Assembly (NCBI RefSeq): GCF_900039485.1 | Contig: NZ_LN999833.1 | Span: 310,001 to 374,000 of the forward strand | From: Candidatus Doolittlea endobia | GTDB lineage: Bacteria > Pseudomonadota > Gammaproteobacteria > Enterobacterales > Enterobacteriaceae | Reading direction: 5' to 3' | Length of the DNA: 64,000 nt | Shown here: positions 11,670 to 24,070 of the stretch, one piece after another | Layout: every line of letters starts with the position of its first letter | Position numbering within the stretch: the stretch's first letter is position 1 | Translations under genes and position numbers: made by a program | The notes under the pieces: model-generated | Told to the model about the DNA's origin: nothing | Databases searched by the model: none | The model's input: only the letters and a program-made list of their open reading frames with translations

Positions 11670-12760
11670 AATGATAGTTTCTTAAACTCGGGATATATCT
11701 CGAACTGTGTGGATGGTATGGCAGCGTAAAATCGTGCCTGTCTATAGCATTGAATACCGCTTAGGCTGAGAAACAGCGACTTATGCAATATGAATAATAA
11801 GAAGACTAAGATTAATAATGCTGAACAATGAGTCGTGACTTAGATTTGATGATAATGGTTTATAGTCATATTCCATCTCATGATCTTATCATGTATCGTT
11901 AGTTTTATGATCAAGACACTTGATGTGGTACGTCAATTCAACTTATATCTCTTTAAGAGCTGTTGTCATAAGTTAAAGACAAGGATTGGCTGTTTTTAGG
12001 CAAAAAAAATGGCAAAGATAGCTCCGTATGCCTGAGATTTGATCAAATCACTCATGATACTGGCATGTCCTGAGTAAATTTTAACCATAAACATACTTAT
12101 TCTTGGTACTGTTTGTAACAATAGCCTCTATATTGCCGAATTTATTTGTGCTTACTACATGATTAAGTGTTAATGATTTCTTGTAGCGTCTGTACACTTT
12201 CGCTCTAAAATATGAGAAAGGGCTTATTTTCTTGTTGCTATCATCGTCAAATTGTTAAACAGGCTATTATTATGTATATAATGGGCAATTGTTTACTCTG
12301 CCAGGAACCTGTTTGAAGTAATTTTTAAAATACACTAAATAACATAAGGCTACTTTAAATACATCTAAAACTATTCATTATCATATCGATGATAATCTGG
12401 TACATGTCTCGTTAAACGACTTAACGATGTAGCATTGACCTATCAATGCGTATGACCATTATATTTAAAACCATCTACAATAAAGATACACAACACCAAT
12501 TTCGTCATATACTTTTTAAAGTATAAAAGTAATAAATCTGAGTTACGACACAAACAACAAATTAATTTAAATTTTGCCACTTGATACTTCGATGGTCACA
12601 TTCGGTATTTTCTTACCGCAAGAACAAAGCTCAGATTCAAACTACGAGCGAGATCACAATGCAGTAGGTGCAAATTTAGCATGATTCTTGATAAGCGTCT
12701 AGCTCTCAATACGAGCAATATTTCTGAACGCCAGCGTCAGAAAAAGATTCGCAATACTGC
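11670..12760. other. trxA-rho spacer
   Basis: This 1.1-kb spacer is far longer than the trxA-rho gap in free-living relatives. It must hold the rho promoter or leader on the minus strand. I see no coding remains. It carries dispersed repeat R1 copy b at 12373-12420. Confidence 0.4.
12373..12420 (+). repeat. Dispersed repeat family R1, copy b
   Basis: ATTCATTATCATATCGATG then ATAATCTGGTACATGTCTCG parallels 27502-27546 and the reverse of 2311-2362, with scattered mismatches. Confidence 0.5.
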
Positions 12761-13087
12761 TTACAGATTTGCGTTAAGAAACTCCTTTAACTGTCCTTTA
12801 GATAAGGCGCCAACTTTAGTGGCTACCGCTTCACCATCGCGGAACAATAACAAGGCTGGAATACCGCGGATGCCATACTTTATCGTAGTAGCTGGATTCT
12901 CTTCTGTATTCAATTTAGCGATGATTATTCTGCCGTCAAATTCATCAGCGATTTCTGTAAGAATAGGCGCAATCCTTTTACATGGACCACACCATTCTGC
13001 CCAGAAATCGACTAGAAATAGTCCCTTAGCCTCTATTATATTCTTTTGAAAGCTATCGTCACTAAGATAGAGAATCTTATCGCTCAT
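12761..13087 (-). CDS. trxA: Thioredoxin 1
   Basis: This small disulfide reductase supplies electrons to ribonucleotide reductase, peroxiredoxins and methionine sulfoxide reductases. The 108 residues (E. coli 109) carry the active site FWAEWCGPC and the cis-proline loop GIRGIPA. In E. coli the residue after the cis-proline is Thr and here it is Ala. The residue after the active-site Lys is Arg instead of Met. GGAG sits upstream of the ATG with about six bases of spacing. The divergent neighbour rhlB of enteric bacteria was not recognised upstream. Confidence 0.97.
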   Translation of the reverse strand: MSDKILYLSDDSFQKNIIEAKGLFLVDFWAEWCGPCKRIAPILTEIADEFDGRIIIAKLNTEENPATTIKYGIRGIPALLLFRDGEAVATKVGALSKGQLKEFLNANL

Positions 13088-15653
13088 GTTTTACTCCACA
13101 GGAGTATTGCTATCTATCCTTGTAGCAATACTTAAAAACAAGCTGATTTTATTGTATACGTTTATAACGAATGGCTAACTCTACCACACTATGAGAAAAT
13201 ATACTTAACAATTGCAAGCCATCAATTAATTATTGAAGCGCTTTAAAACTTTGACAACTGTACGTTCATTCAAGCGCTGACTTTGTTCATTTCGTTCTAT
13301 CCACTCACCTGCCGTTTAAAGACAGCACACCAAGTAGCTCAGTTCCTGATCATGAAACCACCCGTGATCTGTCGGTAAAACTCTTCAGATTCCGCATATT
13401 AGTCTAGACAATCGACCTGAATGGAGTTAGCCTGCAACGTTGATATCTTATTAGGAACGCCGACAGTACGTAAATGCTAGATCAAATCACCTCAATATAA
13501 GCTATATAGGGATATAGGCTGTGCGTCTTCACTTTACAAAGATATCCGCTGACCCTGATACGCACTGTCGACGAATGTTTAAATATGCCGTTCTTCGCCA
13601 TTCTCGCTTATCGGATACGCCAGTTAGCCTTCAAGGTAATATGCATACGAGCATGTTGTAGTACACTGCATATAAGAAGAATTACTTTATTCCTTTAACA
13701 AAGAAAAATAATGCGTTACTTCAAACGCTTGTTGAGGGGGTAATATCTGATAGGCATATTACTTCGCCAATACTAAGCACTACCAAGATATCTCAAACTA
13801 CCCCTCACCGTTGATAAGCATTGCGTTGAATTGTTGACCGGCGATGTTTCTTAGAAACGGCGCTTATACATTTTAGTAATATTACCTATAGATATAGGGA
13901 CGACGGATATAATACAGCTACTTGCTGATCATAGATTCTTTTTATGACTAATGAAACCAACGATTACGAATTGGTATACCCGTATCGGTTGCACCAAACA
14001 CGACGGCTTCGAACGATTACGCCATTATCCAGTGTGCACAAAACATGATCTTAAGATAATCAAAAGTTGTATTAGCTATTAGATTTCCCTCAGTGTATAT
14101 AAATACATATCCTCGTTAAATAAATAAATTTAGATGTAGAGATTCTCTGCACGAGGACTAGAGTTTTTATCCAAAAATCAATTGCAGATAGCATAAAGCT
14201 TAATGTTGCAGCCATTATCTTCTGTGATGTAATAAGGACAAGTCTTGCTGGCAACAATTGCATACGAAACGAGTTTTTGATAGTATTGAACTGATGCATG
14301 GTTCGTTTATAACGGGTTTTGGACTTATTAACGAAGCAACATATACTTAGCGGATAAATCTATATAATTTAAAATTATATATTAACATCAAAAATTTAAC
14401 TTACAAACTATATTGTTTCCAAAATTAGATTGATGCATGACAAGGTAATTTGGTAAGCATGTCAAATGAAACCGCCAAACCAGGCGATAGGGTTCTACCA
14501 GATAGACTGCGACTTCATAAACAAAGCCGCTCAAGAAAGAAACGCTGCTTTATTTATTGTTAAATTTCATCTGCTAATATAGGTATGATCTCTATATCCG
14601 ATGTAAGAAGAGGCTCTAGCTAAGCGCTTTTATTCCTGGAGACGATTGTTTCATCGTACTGAAACTCAACGAAGAAGTCATGCAAGAAGCGATATGCACC
14701 CAGACGTCGGATAGTAATTTATTTCTATGCAATGATTTGTTGGCTAATTGTTTGATGCTGTTAATACAGTATTATTATAGTTATATAGAATAAACTAAGC
14801 CTTGTAGCGCGAATAAGAAAGCTTGCAAGCACGATTAATAAAAACAAGTAACTTTTTCTATCCTAGTCATATTAACTCCATACGCTATATACTCTATAAC
14901 AACTCTTCCTCTGACAGTCACATTTCTGCACACCGTCAGCCTGTATTCACCCGACCAGATAATCCGAGATACGGCACGTCTTATTTTACTATATCGCTCA
15001 GCACAAACTGGCGGATACAGTTGACGTTTTCCTGCGATTTATCGTAATTTTGTTAGAATGAAAATGTATTCATAACTACCTTTACAATGCGATCGTGCAT
15101 ACATCATGCTTGCATACGCTTTCGTGTTATTAGAAATAGTACAGCGCCTTGCTTCCCGCCAATATTGGCTGTGGTACTAACGCATCAACGGAGAGAGATA
15201 CGAGTAATGCAACTGAAGTGGACAAAATATAATCAAAACCATGATATCTTAGCTGAAGTGCAGGTTATTACAGTGTTCTCCATGCCTGTAAGCGCAGTGT
15301 GGTGTCAGGCGACAACCAAGTATCTTTCAGTAGTAAAAGCCATTTTAAGCACGTTCCGATAAAAAGGGATTGAACGCCTTAAAACAGATTAATACTAAAA
15401 ACGGCTTTTTTGTTGTAAGCAAAAGGGGTACTTTAATCAAGTACCAGCCAGGGATTTACCAAACTAAGACTGCCGCTGCTCACACTCTCGTCGCGGGTTC
15501 TGACAGACGACTCGTCAGAGCAGTATAATAAACTTCCTTCTCTTTTTAGGTAAAGGTTCCGACGCTTTCAGCCAGGCAATTGTGATAGGAATTTCGGATC
15601 ATAACGCCTTTGCAAGATAGCCTAAAAAAGCAAGTTATAAAATAGAACATAAA
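13088..15653. other. 2.6-kb spacer between trxA and nhaP2
   Basis: This long AT-rich stretch has no intact gene. rhlB and gppA would be expected beside trxA, but I could not align any frame to them. An open frame at 15087-15362 contains an ATG at 15207 preceded by GGAGAGAG, yet the predicted peptide is unfamiliar. A repeat R2 copy is at 14290-14360. Confidence 0.4.
14290..14360 (+). repeat. Dispersed repeat family R2, copy a
   Basis: CTGATGCATGG followed about 35 bases later by ATATACTTAGCGGATAAA. The same two blocks with similar spacing occur at 24866-24948 and 49951-50030. The second block alone is at 56253-56285 and the first alone near 39585. Confidence 0.5.
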
Positions 15654-15666
15654 AAGGAGACCGCGT

Positions 15667-17397
15667 TTGGACAGCAGCGCCATTATAAATTTGTTTATTA
15701 TAGGTTCAATATTGGTGGGGGGGGGTATCTTACTCAGCGCCTTTTCCTCACGTCTTGGCATCCCTATTCTATTAATTTTTCTAGCTATTGGCATGTTAGC
15801 GGGAATTGATGGATTGGGTGGCATTGCATTTGATAATTATCCTATAGCCTATCTTATCAGCAACTTGGCGCTAGCGGTAATCTTATTGGATGGCGGTATG
15901 CGTACGCGAGACGCTGCCTTTCGCGTTGCACTCTGGCCATCGCTGTCTCTTGCAACGATAGGGGTCATTGTCACCGCTGGTCTAACCGGTATAGCCGCTG
16001 CTTGGCTTTTCGGACTGGATAAAATTGAAGGTATGCTTATCGGCGCTATTGTAGGTTCTACCGATGCTGCAGCAGTGTTCTCCCTGTTAGGAAACAAAGG
16101 ATTGAACGAACGCGTGACATCCACGCTTGAAATTGAATCAGGTAGTAATGATCCTATGGCAGTGTTTCTAACAATAACGCTTATCGCAATGATTCAAAAC
16201 GGACAGACCCACCTTGACTGGCTGTTTTTAATACATCTTATCCGCGAGTTCGGTCTTGGCGTGATCATAGGCTTATGCGGCGGTTGGCTGTTGCAGCAAA
16301 TCATTAACCGAATTACATTAACCAATGCCTTGTATCCCTTGCTTGCGGTTAGTGGCGGTATCATGATTTTCGCCCTAACCACTGCGCTAGAAGGTAGCGG
16401 AATCTTGGCTGTCTATTTGTGTGGTTTTGTGCTAGGCAATCGACCGATACGCAACCGATATGGTATTTTACAAACTTTTGACGGTATGGCTTGGCTCAGT
16501 CAAATTTGCATGTTTCTAGTGTTGGGTCTCCTTGTGACGCCAAGTGATTTGTGGATAATTGCTATTCCGGCGCTTATTTTATCCCTATGGCTAATGTTCA
16601 TCGCTCGCCCTCTATCTATTTTTGTCGGTTTACTGCCGTTTCGTAACTACACTACCCGTGAGAGAATTTTTCTTTCCTGGGTTGGTCTACGCGGAGCAGT
16701 ACCGATTATTTTAGCGGTATTCCCAATGATGGCAGGCCTGGAGAATGCACGTTTGTATTTTAATGTCGCCTTTTTTATTGTTCTCATTTCTTTACTTTTA
16801 CAGGGCACTTCACTCGCCTTTGCCGCTAGGCTAGCGAAAGTGGTTATACCTCCGACCGCGTCACCAATTGCCCGTGTGGGAATGGATATTCATCCGGAAA
16901 ATCCCTGGGAGCAGTTTATATATCAATTGGGAGAGGAAAATTGGTGTGTAGGCGCAGCGCTACGCGATCTGACAATGTCTCCTCATACGCGTATTGCCGC
17001 TTTATTTCGCGATAACGTATTGTTGCACCCGACCGCTCATACCAGGCTACGTGCAGGGGATGTGCTTTGCGTCATCGGACGGGAGCGGGATCTCCCAGTA
17101 CTTGGCAGACTATTCAGTCAATCACCGCCCGTTGCACTAGATCAGCGTTTCTTCGGGGATTTTATTCTAGAAGCCAGTGCACGCTTGCGCGATGTTTCAT
17201 CTATTTATGGTCTGGAATTTGCCGGCGAAGTGGATAGTGAACTGACCCTTGGGCAATTTGTTATGACCTTGCTCGGAGGTGGAGAACCAGTAGTCGGCGA
17301 TAATATCGTGGCGGAAGGTGTTGTATGGAGTATCGCGGAAAAAGACGAACATCAAGTTAGCAAAATCGGCATCAAGATTGCCGACGATCCAGTTTGA
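15667..17397 (+). CDS. nhaP2: K(+)/H(+) antiporter NhaP2 (CvrA)
   Basis: This CPA1-family antiporter of the inner membrane exchanges potassium (or other cations) for protons and helps cells adapt to low osmolarity. The 576 residues (E. coli 578) have about a dozen hydrophobic segments, the [10 protein letters not shown] motif that includes the transport-site Asn-Asp pair, and the VGLRGAVPI motif. A cytosolic regulatory part follows, containing a TrkA-C-like region. The start is a TTG at 15667, six bases after AAGGAGA, and gives [16 protein letters not shown] as in relatives. No break is visible. Confidence 0.95.
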   Translation: MDSSAIINLFIIGSILVGGGILLSAFSSRLGIPILLIFLAIGMLAGIDGLGGIAFDNYPIAYLISNLALAVILLDGGMRTRDAAFRVALWPSLSLATIGVIVTAGLTGIAAAWLFGLDKIEGMLIGAIVGSTDAAAVFSLLGNKGLNERVTSTLEIESGSNDPMAVFLTITLIAMIQNGQTHLDWLFLIHLIREFGLGVIIGLCGGWLLQQIINRITLTNALYPLLAVSGGIMIFALTTALEGSGILAVYLCGFVLGNRPIRNRYGILQTFDGMAWLSQICMFLVLGLLVTPSDLWIIAIPALILSLWLMFIARPLSIFVGLLPFRNYTTRERIFLSWVGLRGAVPIILAVFPMMAGLENARLYFNVAFFIVLISLLLQGTSLAFAARLAKVVIPPTASPIARVGMDIHPENPWEQFIYQLGEENWCVGAALRDLTMSPHTRIAALFRDNVLLHPTAHTRLRAGDVLCVIGRERDLPVLGRLFSQSPPVALDQRFFGDFILEASARLRDVSSIYGLEFAGEVDSELTLGQFVMTLLGGGEPVVGDNIVAEGVVWSIAEKDEHQVSKIGIKIADDPV

Positions 17398-17412
17398 AGC
17401 ACTATTACCCGT

Positions 17413-17428
17413 CCTCCTCCGGAGGAGG
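17413..17428. other. Perfect 16-bp palindrome after nhaP2
   Basis: CCTCCTCC is followed directly by GGAGGAGG, 15 bp after the nhaP2 stop codon. The right half is a strong Shine-Dalgarno-like sequence and the left half an anti-Shine-Dalgarno-like one. There is no T run. It could form an RNA hairpin with a tiny loop or be a relic of something else. Confidence 0.5.
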
Positions 17429-17769
17429 GATGGTAAGTGCAAGACCTATGCTGATGTTTCAACCACGACATTGTGCAATGGGCTTATTAGACGCAATTGG
17501 AACCAATAATTCGTCGTTCAATAATGATTTCTACTGCCTTATCGAATATCGAAAAGGCATCCTGATTTGTACAGAAACACTGCAGACATTAATTAACAGA
17601 ATAGACAACCCTCGCCTTTAAATCTTGTTTCACTGCAACGGCATTTTGGCTGGGTTATTTAAAACATCTCTTCTCAAAAAGACTAAGTTAAAATCATTAC
17701 CTTCACCTGTGGAATGCTCCCCTTCTGGGTTCCCCGTAAGTTTTTCTGTGCAAACTATGACTGCACGCA

Positions 17770-19168
17770 ATTATGATGAGTGTCGTATATATTATAACTT
17801 TTGATTATTCTCTAAGATGGATACTTGTTCTGGGACAGCTACCCCGTTTCTCCCAGCCATTTATTTGCCGAATCCATGCTCATTTTGAGCCCAGTCCGGA
17901 AGTCTGGGAAGCAAAATCAAATAATCTATTAGTACATTCTCTATCAAGACGGTATCGCGTGCAGGGCCCTATTCGGGTGGTCACCGCCAAAATCGCGTCT
18001 TTCCAATTACGGCGTTAATATCATGATCGCACACAATAATGAATTTGATATACATGAATTGAAATAGACCAAATTCCATCATTACCCGCCTGGCCTAACC
18101 GGCATGTTACTTTTAATAGTTATTACCGCCAGTCGATAGGACCACCTTTCCTCACGATTTCAGGAAGCTGTTTTTGCAAAATTAAAATAAAGACTTCATT
18201 AAACGCTGCGCTTATTACCGCCGGTTCATCTGGCGGAAGACCCGTATAGGTTTAACGGTATAGCGCATTACGACGATGTGTAATATGGAGCTAGGAAGAT
18301 ATCGGTTTCATTGTAGCAACCCGCATAATCGCCATACTATCTTTCTATCGCTGTTCCGCTCGCTTCCAAGTAACCTTCTAGAACGATTTCGGCGCTAGCC
18401 GGCACGTCCAAATCGCAAAATATGCATTTTGCTACTTCGGTGTTTCTGCTGCTTAATAGGCATGCGAAAGCATGTTCTGAGAACGTGTCAAGTATCGGCG
18501 TTACTGCGACTAAGATTGTTGCCGGATCGGCATTGAGTGCAACCGCGACAGGCAAGTACTGACCAGTATCTTACTACGTTCATTCTTGAAAATCCAAGTA
18601 CCGCCGCGCTGTAAAAGCCAGCGCATAATCATTTTATTTTTTTCTTAACACCTTCTTGTGATAGATACCAAGATTTTACCGTTCCTTATTTAGCTCTTGA
18701 GTGATCGTAAACCAACAGGTGATAAGCGGTACGGAACAGTGCATGACAATAATACGCACATTTCGCCTTGTCAGATTTGCTCTTTGACAAAGCGAAAAAT
18801 GCAGTCGTTTTGTTAGTATGCAGTATCTGGCAATATTGAGGAGCCTGATCCAGCAAATCGCAAAAACTTTTGCGTGGTTCTGGCATTTTTAAAAGTCAGG
18901 AATTTGCTTACATTACTTAAAGTATTAATACTATCTTGACACATACTAAGCGCTACCCGTTCGGAAATACCAAACAGATTGTAGAGTATCGGCATAGTGC
19001 GCCCTTTCTGATTTTCAAACAGAAGCGCAGGACCACCAACGCGCAGCGCGCGGTCAACGTTTTCTGTCGTTTCTAAATAGGGATCGATTGATAAGCTGAT
19101 TCGTTTTAATTTCCCTTTTTTATTTTTAACTTGTGACGACAGCTTCTAAAAGAAATCATTATTTTTTA
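17770..19168 (-). pseudogene. ubiD: Decayed ubiD (3-octaprenyl-4-hydroxybenzoate carboxy-lyase)
   Basis: Minus-strand frames give successive pieces of UbiD, in order and in three frames. An N-terminal part ([20 protein letters not shown], then MPILYNLFG) lies around 18950-19120. [12 protein letters not shown] lies near 18850. [16 protein letters not shown] to [10 protein letters not shown] is at 18340-18550. [11 protein letters not shown] with [11 protein letters not shown] lies near 18140-18260. DTVLIENVLIDYL lies near 17930. Frameshifts, stop codons and deletions rule out function. Intact UbiD is about 497 residues and decarboxylates a ubiquinone precursor using prenylated flavin. Neither the expected downstream partner fre nor upstream tat genes were seen. 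Confidence 0.9.
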
Positions 19169-19709
19169 GAAAAAAATCTTGCTTTAGTGAAAAAGATTGT
19201 GCAAGGTATCGAGAATATGCATGAATTCTAATTCTATAAAGCAAATGATTTTGCGTGACTGGTTAAGTCCTACAATAAAAAGACTATATATTAGTAATGA
19301 AACATGAGCATCTTTGCTGTTCAAAAAACAATTTCTCAGCGTATTGTGTAATTTACGATATTCTAATGTATGCCTGATGAAACGTTTCGACAGAGAGAAT
19401 GTTGAGGTGTTTTACAATATATCTTATAGGTGTAGCGCGTTATCACTATCACTGCAATATTATCATCCTTGATATTCTTTTACCAAGAAACAAGGGTTTG
19501 ATTCTTCCCAAGCCGCAAGCAGAAATGTGCTAACAAAATGAATTTTCCAATTTGTTTTAAAAAAAAGATGCATAACAAGACCATTGGACGGGTATATGAC
19601 ACTTTTCCCCAACCTTCGCATTATGGGCAGTTTATCTCCTGCTTCAAATGCAGGAAAGATTTCTCCGGCTCAGAAAAAGAAGCGTGCCGTCATTGGTTGA
19701 GAATACAAG

Positions 19710-20357
19710 ATGGATATTTTTAAGGCACTGTTGCACGCCCTCTGGCAGCAAGATTTTAAAACACTTTCAGATCCAAGTTTGATTTGGGCTATTTATTTTC
19801 TAGTGTTTGTCATCCTTTTTTTGGAAAACGGCCTTTTGCCCGCTGCTTTTTTACCCGGAGATAGTTTACTTATATTACTCGGTGTGCTGAGTGCTAAGGA
19901 GACGCTGCATTTTCCTTTTGTTTTAGTACTTCTTACTGTCGCCGCTAGCCTGGGCAGTTGGGTAAGTTATCTACAGGGGAAATGGCTGGAAAACAACCGG
20001 GTAGTAAAAAGCTGGTTGATCCATTTGCCAGCCCGTTATCATCAACGGGCGCGCCAAATGTTTTATCGTCATGGGTTTTCAGCTTTGCTGATCGGTCGCT
20101 TTATCGCATTTGTGCGCACCCTACTACCGACCATTGCAGGCTTATCTGGCCTGAGCAGTACGTATTTTCAATTTTTCAATTGGATCAGTGCTTTCCTTTG
20201 GGTTTTTATCTTGACGCTGATTGGGTTCATCCTTGGAAAAACGCCTGTCTTTCAGCATTATGAAGAAGAAGTGATGTTATGTTTAATGCTGCTGCCGTTA
20301 GCACTTCTGACGATAGGACTGGTGAGTTCTGTGGTTGTAATTTCGCGTCGAAAATGA
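19710..20357 (+). CDS. yqjA: DedA-family membrane protein YqjA
   Basis: DedA proteins are proton-dependent inner-membrane transporters. YqjA supports alkaline and drug tolerance, and the wider family includes undecaprenyl phosphate flippases. The 215 residues closely match E. coli YqjA. The key residues of the family are all present: Glu39 and Asp51 in FLENGLLPAAFLPGD, and Arg130 and Arg136 in GRFIAFVRTLLPT. Several hydrophobic helices are evident. The C-terminus is a little shorter than in E. coli. The ATG at 19710 gives the expected start; the ribosome binding site is weak. The usual partner mzrA was not recognised downstream. Confidence 0.93.
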   Translation: MDIFKALLHALWQQDFKTLSDPSLIWAIYFLVFVILFLENGLLPAAFLPGDSLLILLGVLSAKETLHFPFVLVLLTVAASLGSWVSYLQGKWLENNRVVKSWLIHLPARYHQRARQMFYRHGFSALLIGRFIAFVRTLLPTIAGLSGLSSTYFQFFNWISAFLWVFILTLIGFILGKTPVFQHYEEEVMLCLMLLPLALLTIGLVSSVVVISRRK

Positions 20358-21142
20358 CTTAATGATTCGTATAAAATGAAAACATCAGATTATCTTAATT
20401 TTCATGAAGTGCTTTCGCCTCGGTCTACTGGTTGCAGCTGTTCTGATGCAACAGAATGAAAATTATTGCTATACGCAAGTATAGAACGTTACCGAACGGT
20501 TTTGTTCTATATTAATACCTTAGAATAAATACAAAGGACGCAGCTGTTAGAAGATTCCGCAATGCTCAAAAATCGCCGCAACATCAGCCATCCTCCGTGC
20601 TTTATGAAGGAACACCTTACCCTATCAGTTTACCTAAGTGTTTTGTCTGACTGTCATGTAGAATTCACTTTTTTTGTTTTTTTGACTGGGTTATGTTTAC
20701 TTTAATCCATAAGCATTAAAACTCTTCTAGCTTGTAATATTGACGACCTAACTTTACTAACTTTCTTAGCTGCACGGTACAGTAATCGAGCAGCTCACGC
20801 TATACCGCATACCGCTATAGATTACACTTTATGTCAAACAGGTTGAAGGCGCTAATAGCGTTCTGAAAATCTTATAGGAGAATAGCGTCAAACGGTCTCC
20901 GAGTTTAAAATAATTAATGGTTGGCAAGGGGGAAGAAGAAATAGCAAACCAGTCTAAGATGTTCAATGCGAGTATGTAAATTATAAGTAATACCGCTTAT
21001 CCGTTGATTTTAATAAAACCGTATAAACTAGCCATGCTTTAGTCATTTAAAAGTTAAGTTGGTTTAAATGGCAAATCACATGACGAAGTGCTTATTGCAG
21101 ATTTCTGTAAATATTTATTAACATCTATTGATGTTCGGATGA
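20358..21142. other. Spacer between yqjA and tRNA-Leu
   Basis: About 0.8 kb of AT-rich sequence without a recognised gene. In relatives mzrA and yqjC follow yqjA; I could not align any frame to them. Confidence 0.4.
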
Positions 21143-21224
21143 TGCCGAAGGCCGGACTCGAACCGGCACACCACAAGGCGGTTGATTTTGAATCAACTGC
21201 GTCTACCTATTTCGCCACTTCGGC
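21143..21224 (-). tRNA. tRNA-Leu(CAA)
   Basis: On the minus strand this folds as a class II tRNA beginning GCCGAAGTGGCG. The anticodon loop is TTCAAAA, giving anticodon CAA, and the arm is variable-length. The T loop is GGTTCGAGTCC. Acceptor ends pair (GCCGAAG with CTTCGGC) and the discriminator is A. The CCA expected next is TCA, so the tail must be added by tRNA nucleotidyltransferase. Confidence 0.93.
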
Positions 21225-21513
21225 ACAGAAGGCTAAGGATAGCGAGGTAAATGATACTGTTTACAGGTCCCAATAAAATGCTAATCCATTTTCATCTTAA
21301 CTGTTGAAAATAGCCGCGTTCTTTATTGCAGCAACTGCTGGCTTATATTATCGATAGTGACTTAAATTTATTAATTTATCATCCTTGCTGCATCTTCTAT
21401 ACTCATTTTGTTATCGAAGCGATCAACTTAGTATTCTCTATACCAGAGAATCGTCTGGATGCAGGGATACTGTATAATCATGACAACAACTACTAATGCG
21501 GCATGAACTATAG

Positions 21514-21586
21514 TGGCCCCTGCTGGACTTGAACCAGCGACCAAGCAATTATGAGTCGCCTGCTCTAACCACTGAGCTAAGGGGCC
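21514..21586 (-). tRNA. tRNA-Ile2(CAU), lysidine type
   Basis: This is nearly identical to E. coli ileX. It starts GGCCCCTTAGCTC and has anticodon CAT in CTCATAA. It is not a methionine tRNA: the body matches the minor isoleucine tRNA whose C34 is changed to lysidine by TilS, encoded 3.9 kb away. One anticodon-stem pair is now G-U. The 3' tail is CTA rather than CCA. Confidence 0.92.
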
Positions 21587-22084
21587 AAGTAGCGTGGATT
21601 GTAAATGATGCTACCAACCAGGTCTATAGAGAAACCCATCCTATATGGAGAATTTATCGTTATTTTTTGATTAAAATTGTTAATTATCGGCACCGTGGAC
21701 AAAGATAAACGAAAAGGTATAATGATATTATCTAGCGCGAATAAAAGATATACATGTTACTAGATCGTATCAATAATAAGCTGATATCTCAAGCATTGTT
21801 TGATGACCGCCGCTAGCGCGGCTGTGCCAGATCAAGCCTCAGTGTCAGTTATGTCTAGATAACGTTTTGTAATAGAGCCCAATGATCATTCTATAATACT
21901 AATGCAGTGCCTGTTTACCAATATTAGCTAGCCTGCACCTACCGCGTCTCATTAAGAATAATTAGACAATCGTTTAATTCCTCAATAAATCTAAATGCAC
22001 AGCACATAACAATAGCAATGCTGACAGTATCGAGGTAGTTACGTAGCGACAAATCATTAATAATGAAGACAAAAATAAAAAGGA

Positions 22085-22157
22085 TGGGTCGTGCAGGATT
22101 TGAACCTACGACCAATTGATTAAAAGTCAACTGCTCTACCAACTGAGCTAACGACCC
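22085..22157 (-). tRNA. tRNA-Lys(UUU)
   Basis: Minus-strand cloverleaf beginning GGGTCGTTAGCTCAG with anticodon TTT in the loop CTTTTAA. Acceptor and T-arm pair fully. The encoded tail is TCC instead of CCA. In E. coli lysV sits with valU beside gltX, the same neighbourhood as here. Confidence 0.95.
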
Positions 22158-22180
22158 ACTTTCAAAAAATATTAGAACGA

Positions 22181-22253
22181 TGGGTGATGACGGGATCGAA
22201 CCGCCGACCCCCTCCTTGTAAGGGAGGTGCTCTCCCAGCTGAGCTAATCACCC
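22181..22253 (-). tRNA. tRNA-Val(UAC)
   Basis: Minus-strand cloverleaf beginning GGGTGATTAGCTCAG with anticodon TAC. It matches E. coli valU almost exactly. Only one copy remains of the three tandem copies in E. coli. The tail is TCG, not CCA. It probably shares a transcript with tRNA-Lys, 23 bp away. Confidence 0.95.
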
Positions 22254-22480
22254 CTGCTGTATGAAGTTACATTATAAGGAACCACAGAAATGAGTCAACG
22301 ATTTTCCCCCTCGAATTTTATGTATTCGTATTAAATTGAGTCATCTTGGTGATCTTTCCTGAACAAAAACCTACCGGATGTGGACGGGTATTGAAAATAC
22401 GCTCCCAAGCGGTAGACTATTTACTCACTTTGTTATGGGCGAGGACTTGTTCGCCTTGCATAATAGAGACAATGCAGGTA

Positions 22481-23908
22481 ATGAAAATTAAAACTCGTTT
22501 CGCGCCAAGCCCAACCGGCTATTTACATGTCGGTGGAGCGCGTACCGCGCTCTACTCGTGGTTATTTGCCCGCCATTTTAGAGGAAGATTTGTACTGCGC
22601 ATAGAAGATACCGATCTTGATCGTTCTACGCAACCGGCGGTTGATGCCATTATAGATAGTATGAATTGGCTCAACCTGGATTGGGACGAAGGTCCATACT
22701 TCCAGACGAAACGTTTCGTCCGCTATAACGCAGTTATTGATGATATGCTGTCTAATGGAACAGCTTATCGCTGCTATTGCTCCAAAAAACGGCTAGAAAC
22801 GTTGCGTAAAGAGCAGATAGCCAGGGACGAAAAACCGCGCTACGACGGCCGCTGCCGCGATAGCCATGCATATCACGTCGACGATAAATCCTGCGTAGTA
22901 CGTTTTCGCAACCCGCAGAATGGCTCGGTGATGTTTAATGATTTAATCCGTGGGCCTATTAAATTTAGCAATCAGGAACTGGATGATCTCATTATCCGCC
23001 GAATCGATGGGTCCCCTACCTACAATTTCTGCGTGGTGATTGACGATTTTGATATGGCAATAACTCACGTTATCCGTGGGGAAGACCATATCAGTAACAC
23101 GCCGCGCCAAATTAATATCCTTAAGGCGCTTGGAGCACCAGTGCCGGCTTATGCTCATGTTTCAACTATCTTAGGCGATGATGGCAAAAAACTGTCCAAA
23201 CGCCACGGTGCGGTAGGGATTATGCAGTACCGCGATGAGGGGTTTTTACCGGAAGCGCTGCTGAACTATTTGGTTCGTCTAGGATGGTCACACGGTGATC
23301 AGGAAATTTTCAACATCGACGAGATGAAACAGCTCTTTAGCCTTGAGGCGGTGAACAAGTCCGCCAGTGCTTTCAATAATAAAAAGTTGTTATGGCTGAA
23401 TCATTATTACATTAATCATCTACCGGCCAGTTATGTTGCTACACATCTAGCCTGGCATATAAAGCAACAGGGAATTGATACTCGCACTGGACCGAAATTA
23501 GCGGTGCTTGTCAAGCTACTAGGTGAGCGTTGCAAAACGCTAAAAGAGATAGCGATTAGCTGTCGCTATTTCTACGAAGATTTTAGCGAATTCGATTCTA
23601 ATGTGAGCAAGAAGTATTTATGCCAGGCAGCAGCTCCGGCTCTGGAGACGGTACATGCTAATCTGGCTTCGCTCACTGAATGGACGCCTGCTGCAGTACA
23701 TACGGCTATTAAGCAAACAACCGAGGCACTTCAGGTTAGTATAGATAAAATCGGTATGCCCTTGCGCGTTGCAATTACCGGCGTCAGCCAATCTCCTGCT
23801 CTTGACATCACCGCGTATGCCATAGGTAAATCGCGCTGTTTAGCACGTATCATCCAGGCGTTGGATTATATTGCCTGCCGAGCGAGAGGAAACACCGATC
23901 AAGCCTGA
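22481..23908 (+). CDS. gltX: Glutamyl-tRNA synthetase
   Basis: This class I synthetase charges tRNA-Glu. The open frame extends upstream to 22346, but I place the start at ATG 22481 because it gives [19 protein letters not shown], aligned with the family, and follows an AGG. The product is 475 residues (E. coli 471). The HIGH-type motif is in [11 protein letters not shown] and the KMSKS-type loop is KLSKRHG. The C-terminal anticodon-binding domain is complete through [10 protein letters not shown]. It is divergent from the tRNA-Val/tRNA-Lys pair and followed by tRNA-Ala, as in E. coli. Confidence 0.97.
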   Translation: MKIKTRFAPSPTGYLHVGGARTALYSWLFARHFRGRFVLRIEDTDLDRSTQPAVDAIIDSMNWLNLDWDEGPYFQTKRFVRYNAVIDDMLSNGTAYRCYCSKKRLETLRKEQIARDEKPRYDGRCRDSHAYHVDDKSCVVRFRNPQNGSVMFNDLIRGPIKFSNQELDDLIIRRIDGSPTYNFCVVIDDFDMAITHVIRGEDHISNTPRQINILKALGAPVPAYAHVSTILGDDGKKLSKRHGAVGIMQYRDEGFLPEALLNYLVRLGWSHGDQEIFNIDEMKQLFSLEAVNKSASAFNNKKLLWLNHYYINHLPASYVATHLAWHIKQQGIDTRTGPKLAVLVKLLGERCKTLKEIAISCRYFYEDFSEFDSNVSKKYLCQAAAPALETVHANLASLTEWTPAAVHTAIKQTTEALQVSIDKIGMPLRVAITGVSQSPALDITAYAIGKSRCLARIIQALDYIACRARGNTDQA

Positions 23909-23995
23909 TTTGCCGGCTATGGTATATTTAGCGTTGACAGAGTATATTGGTGGTTATACCATGCTTCTCATTTACCGGAAGCGACATCGTGGTAC

Positions 23996-24068
<73 letters not shown>

Positions 24069-24070
24069 CC

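Noticed and set aside
19538-19723. 61-codon frame overlapping the yqjA start
   Set aside because: It overlaps yqjA out of frame and matches no known upstream gene; probably chance in decayed sequence.
21939-22142. 67-codon minus-strand frame over tRNA-Lys
   Set aside because: Its N-terminus is the antisense-frame reading of the tRNA-Lys gene; a frequent false gene call.
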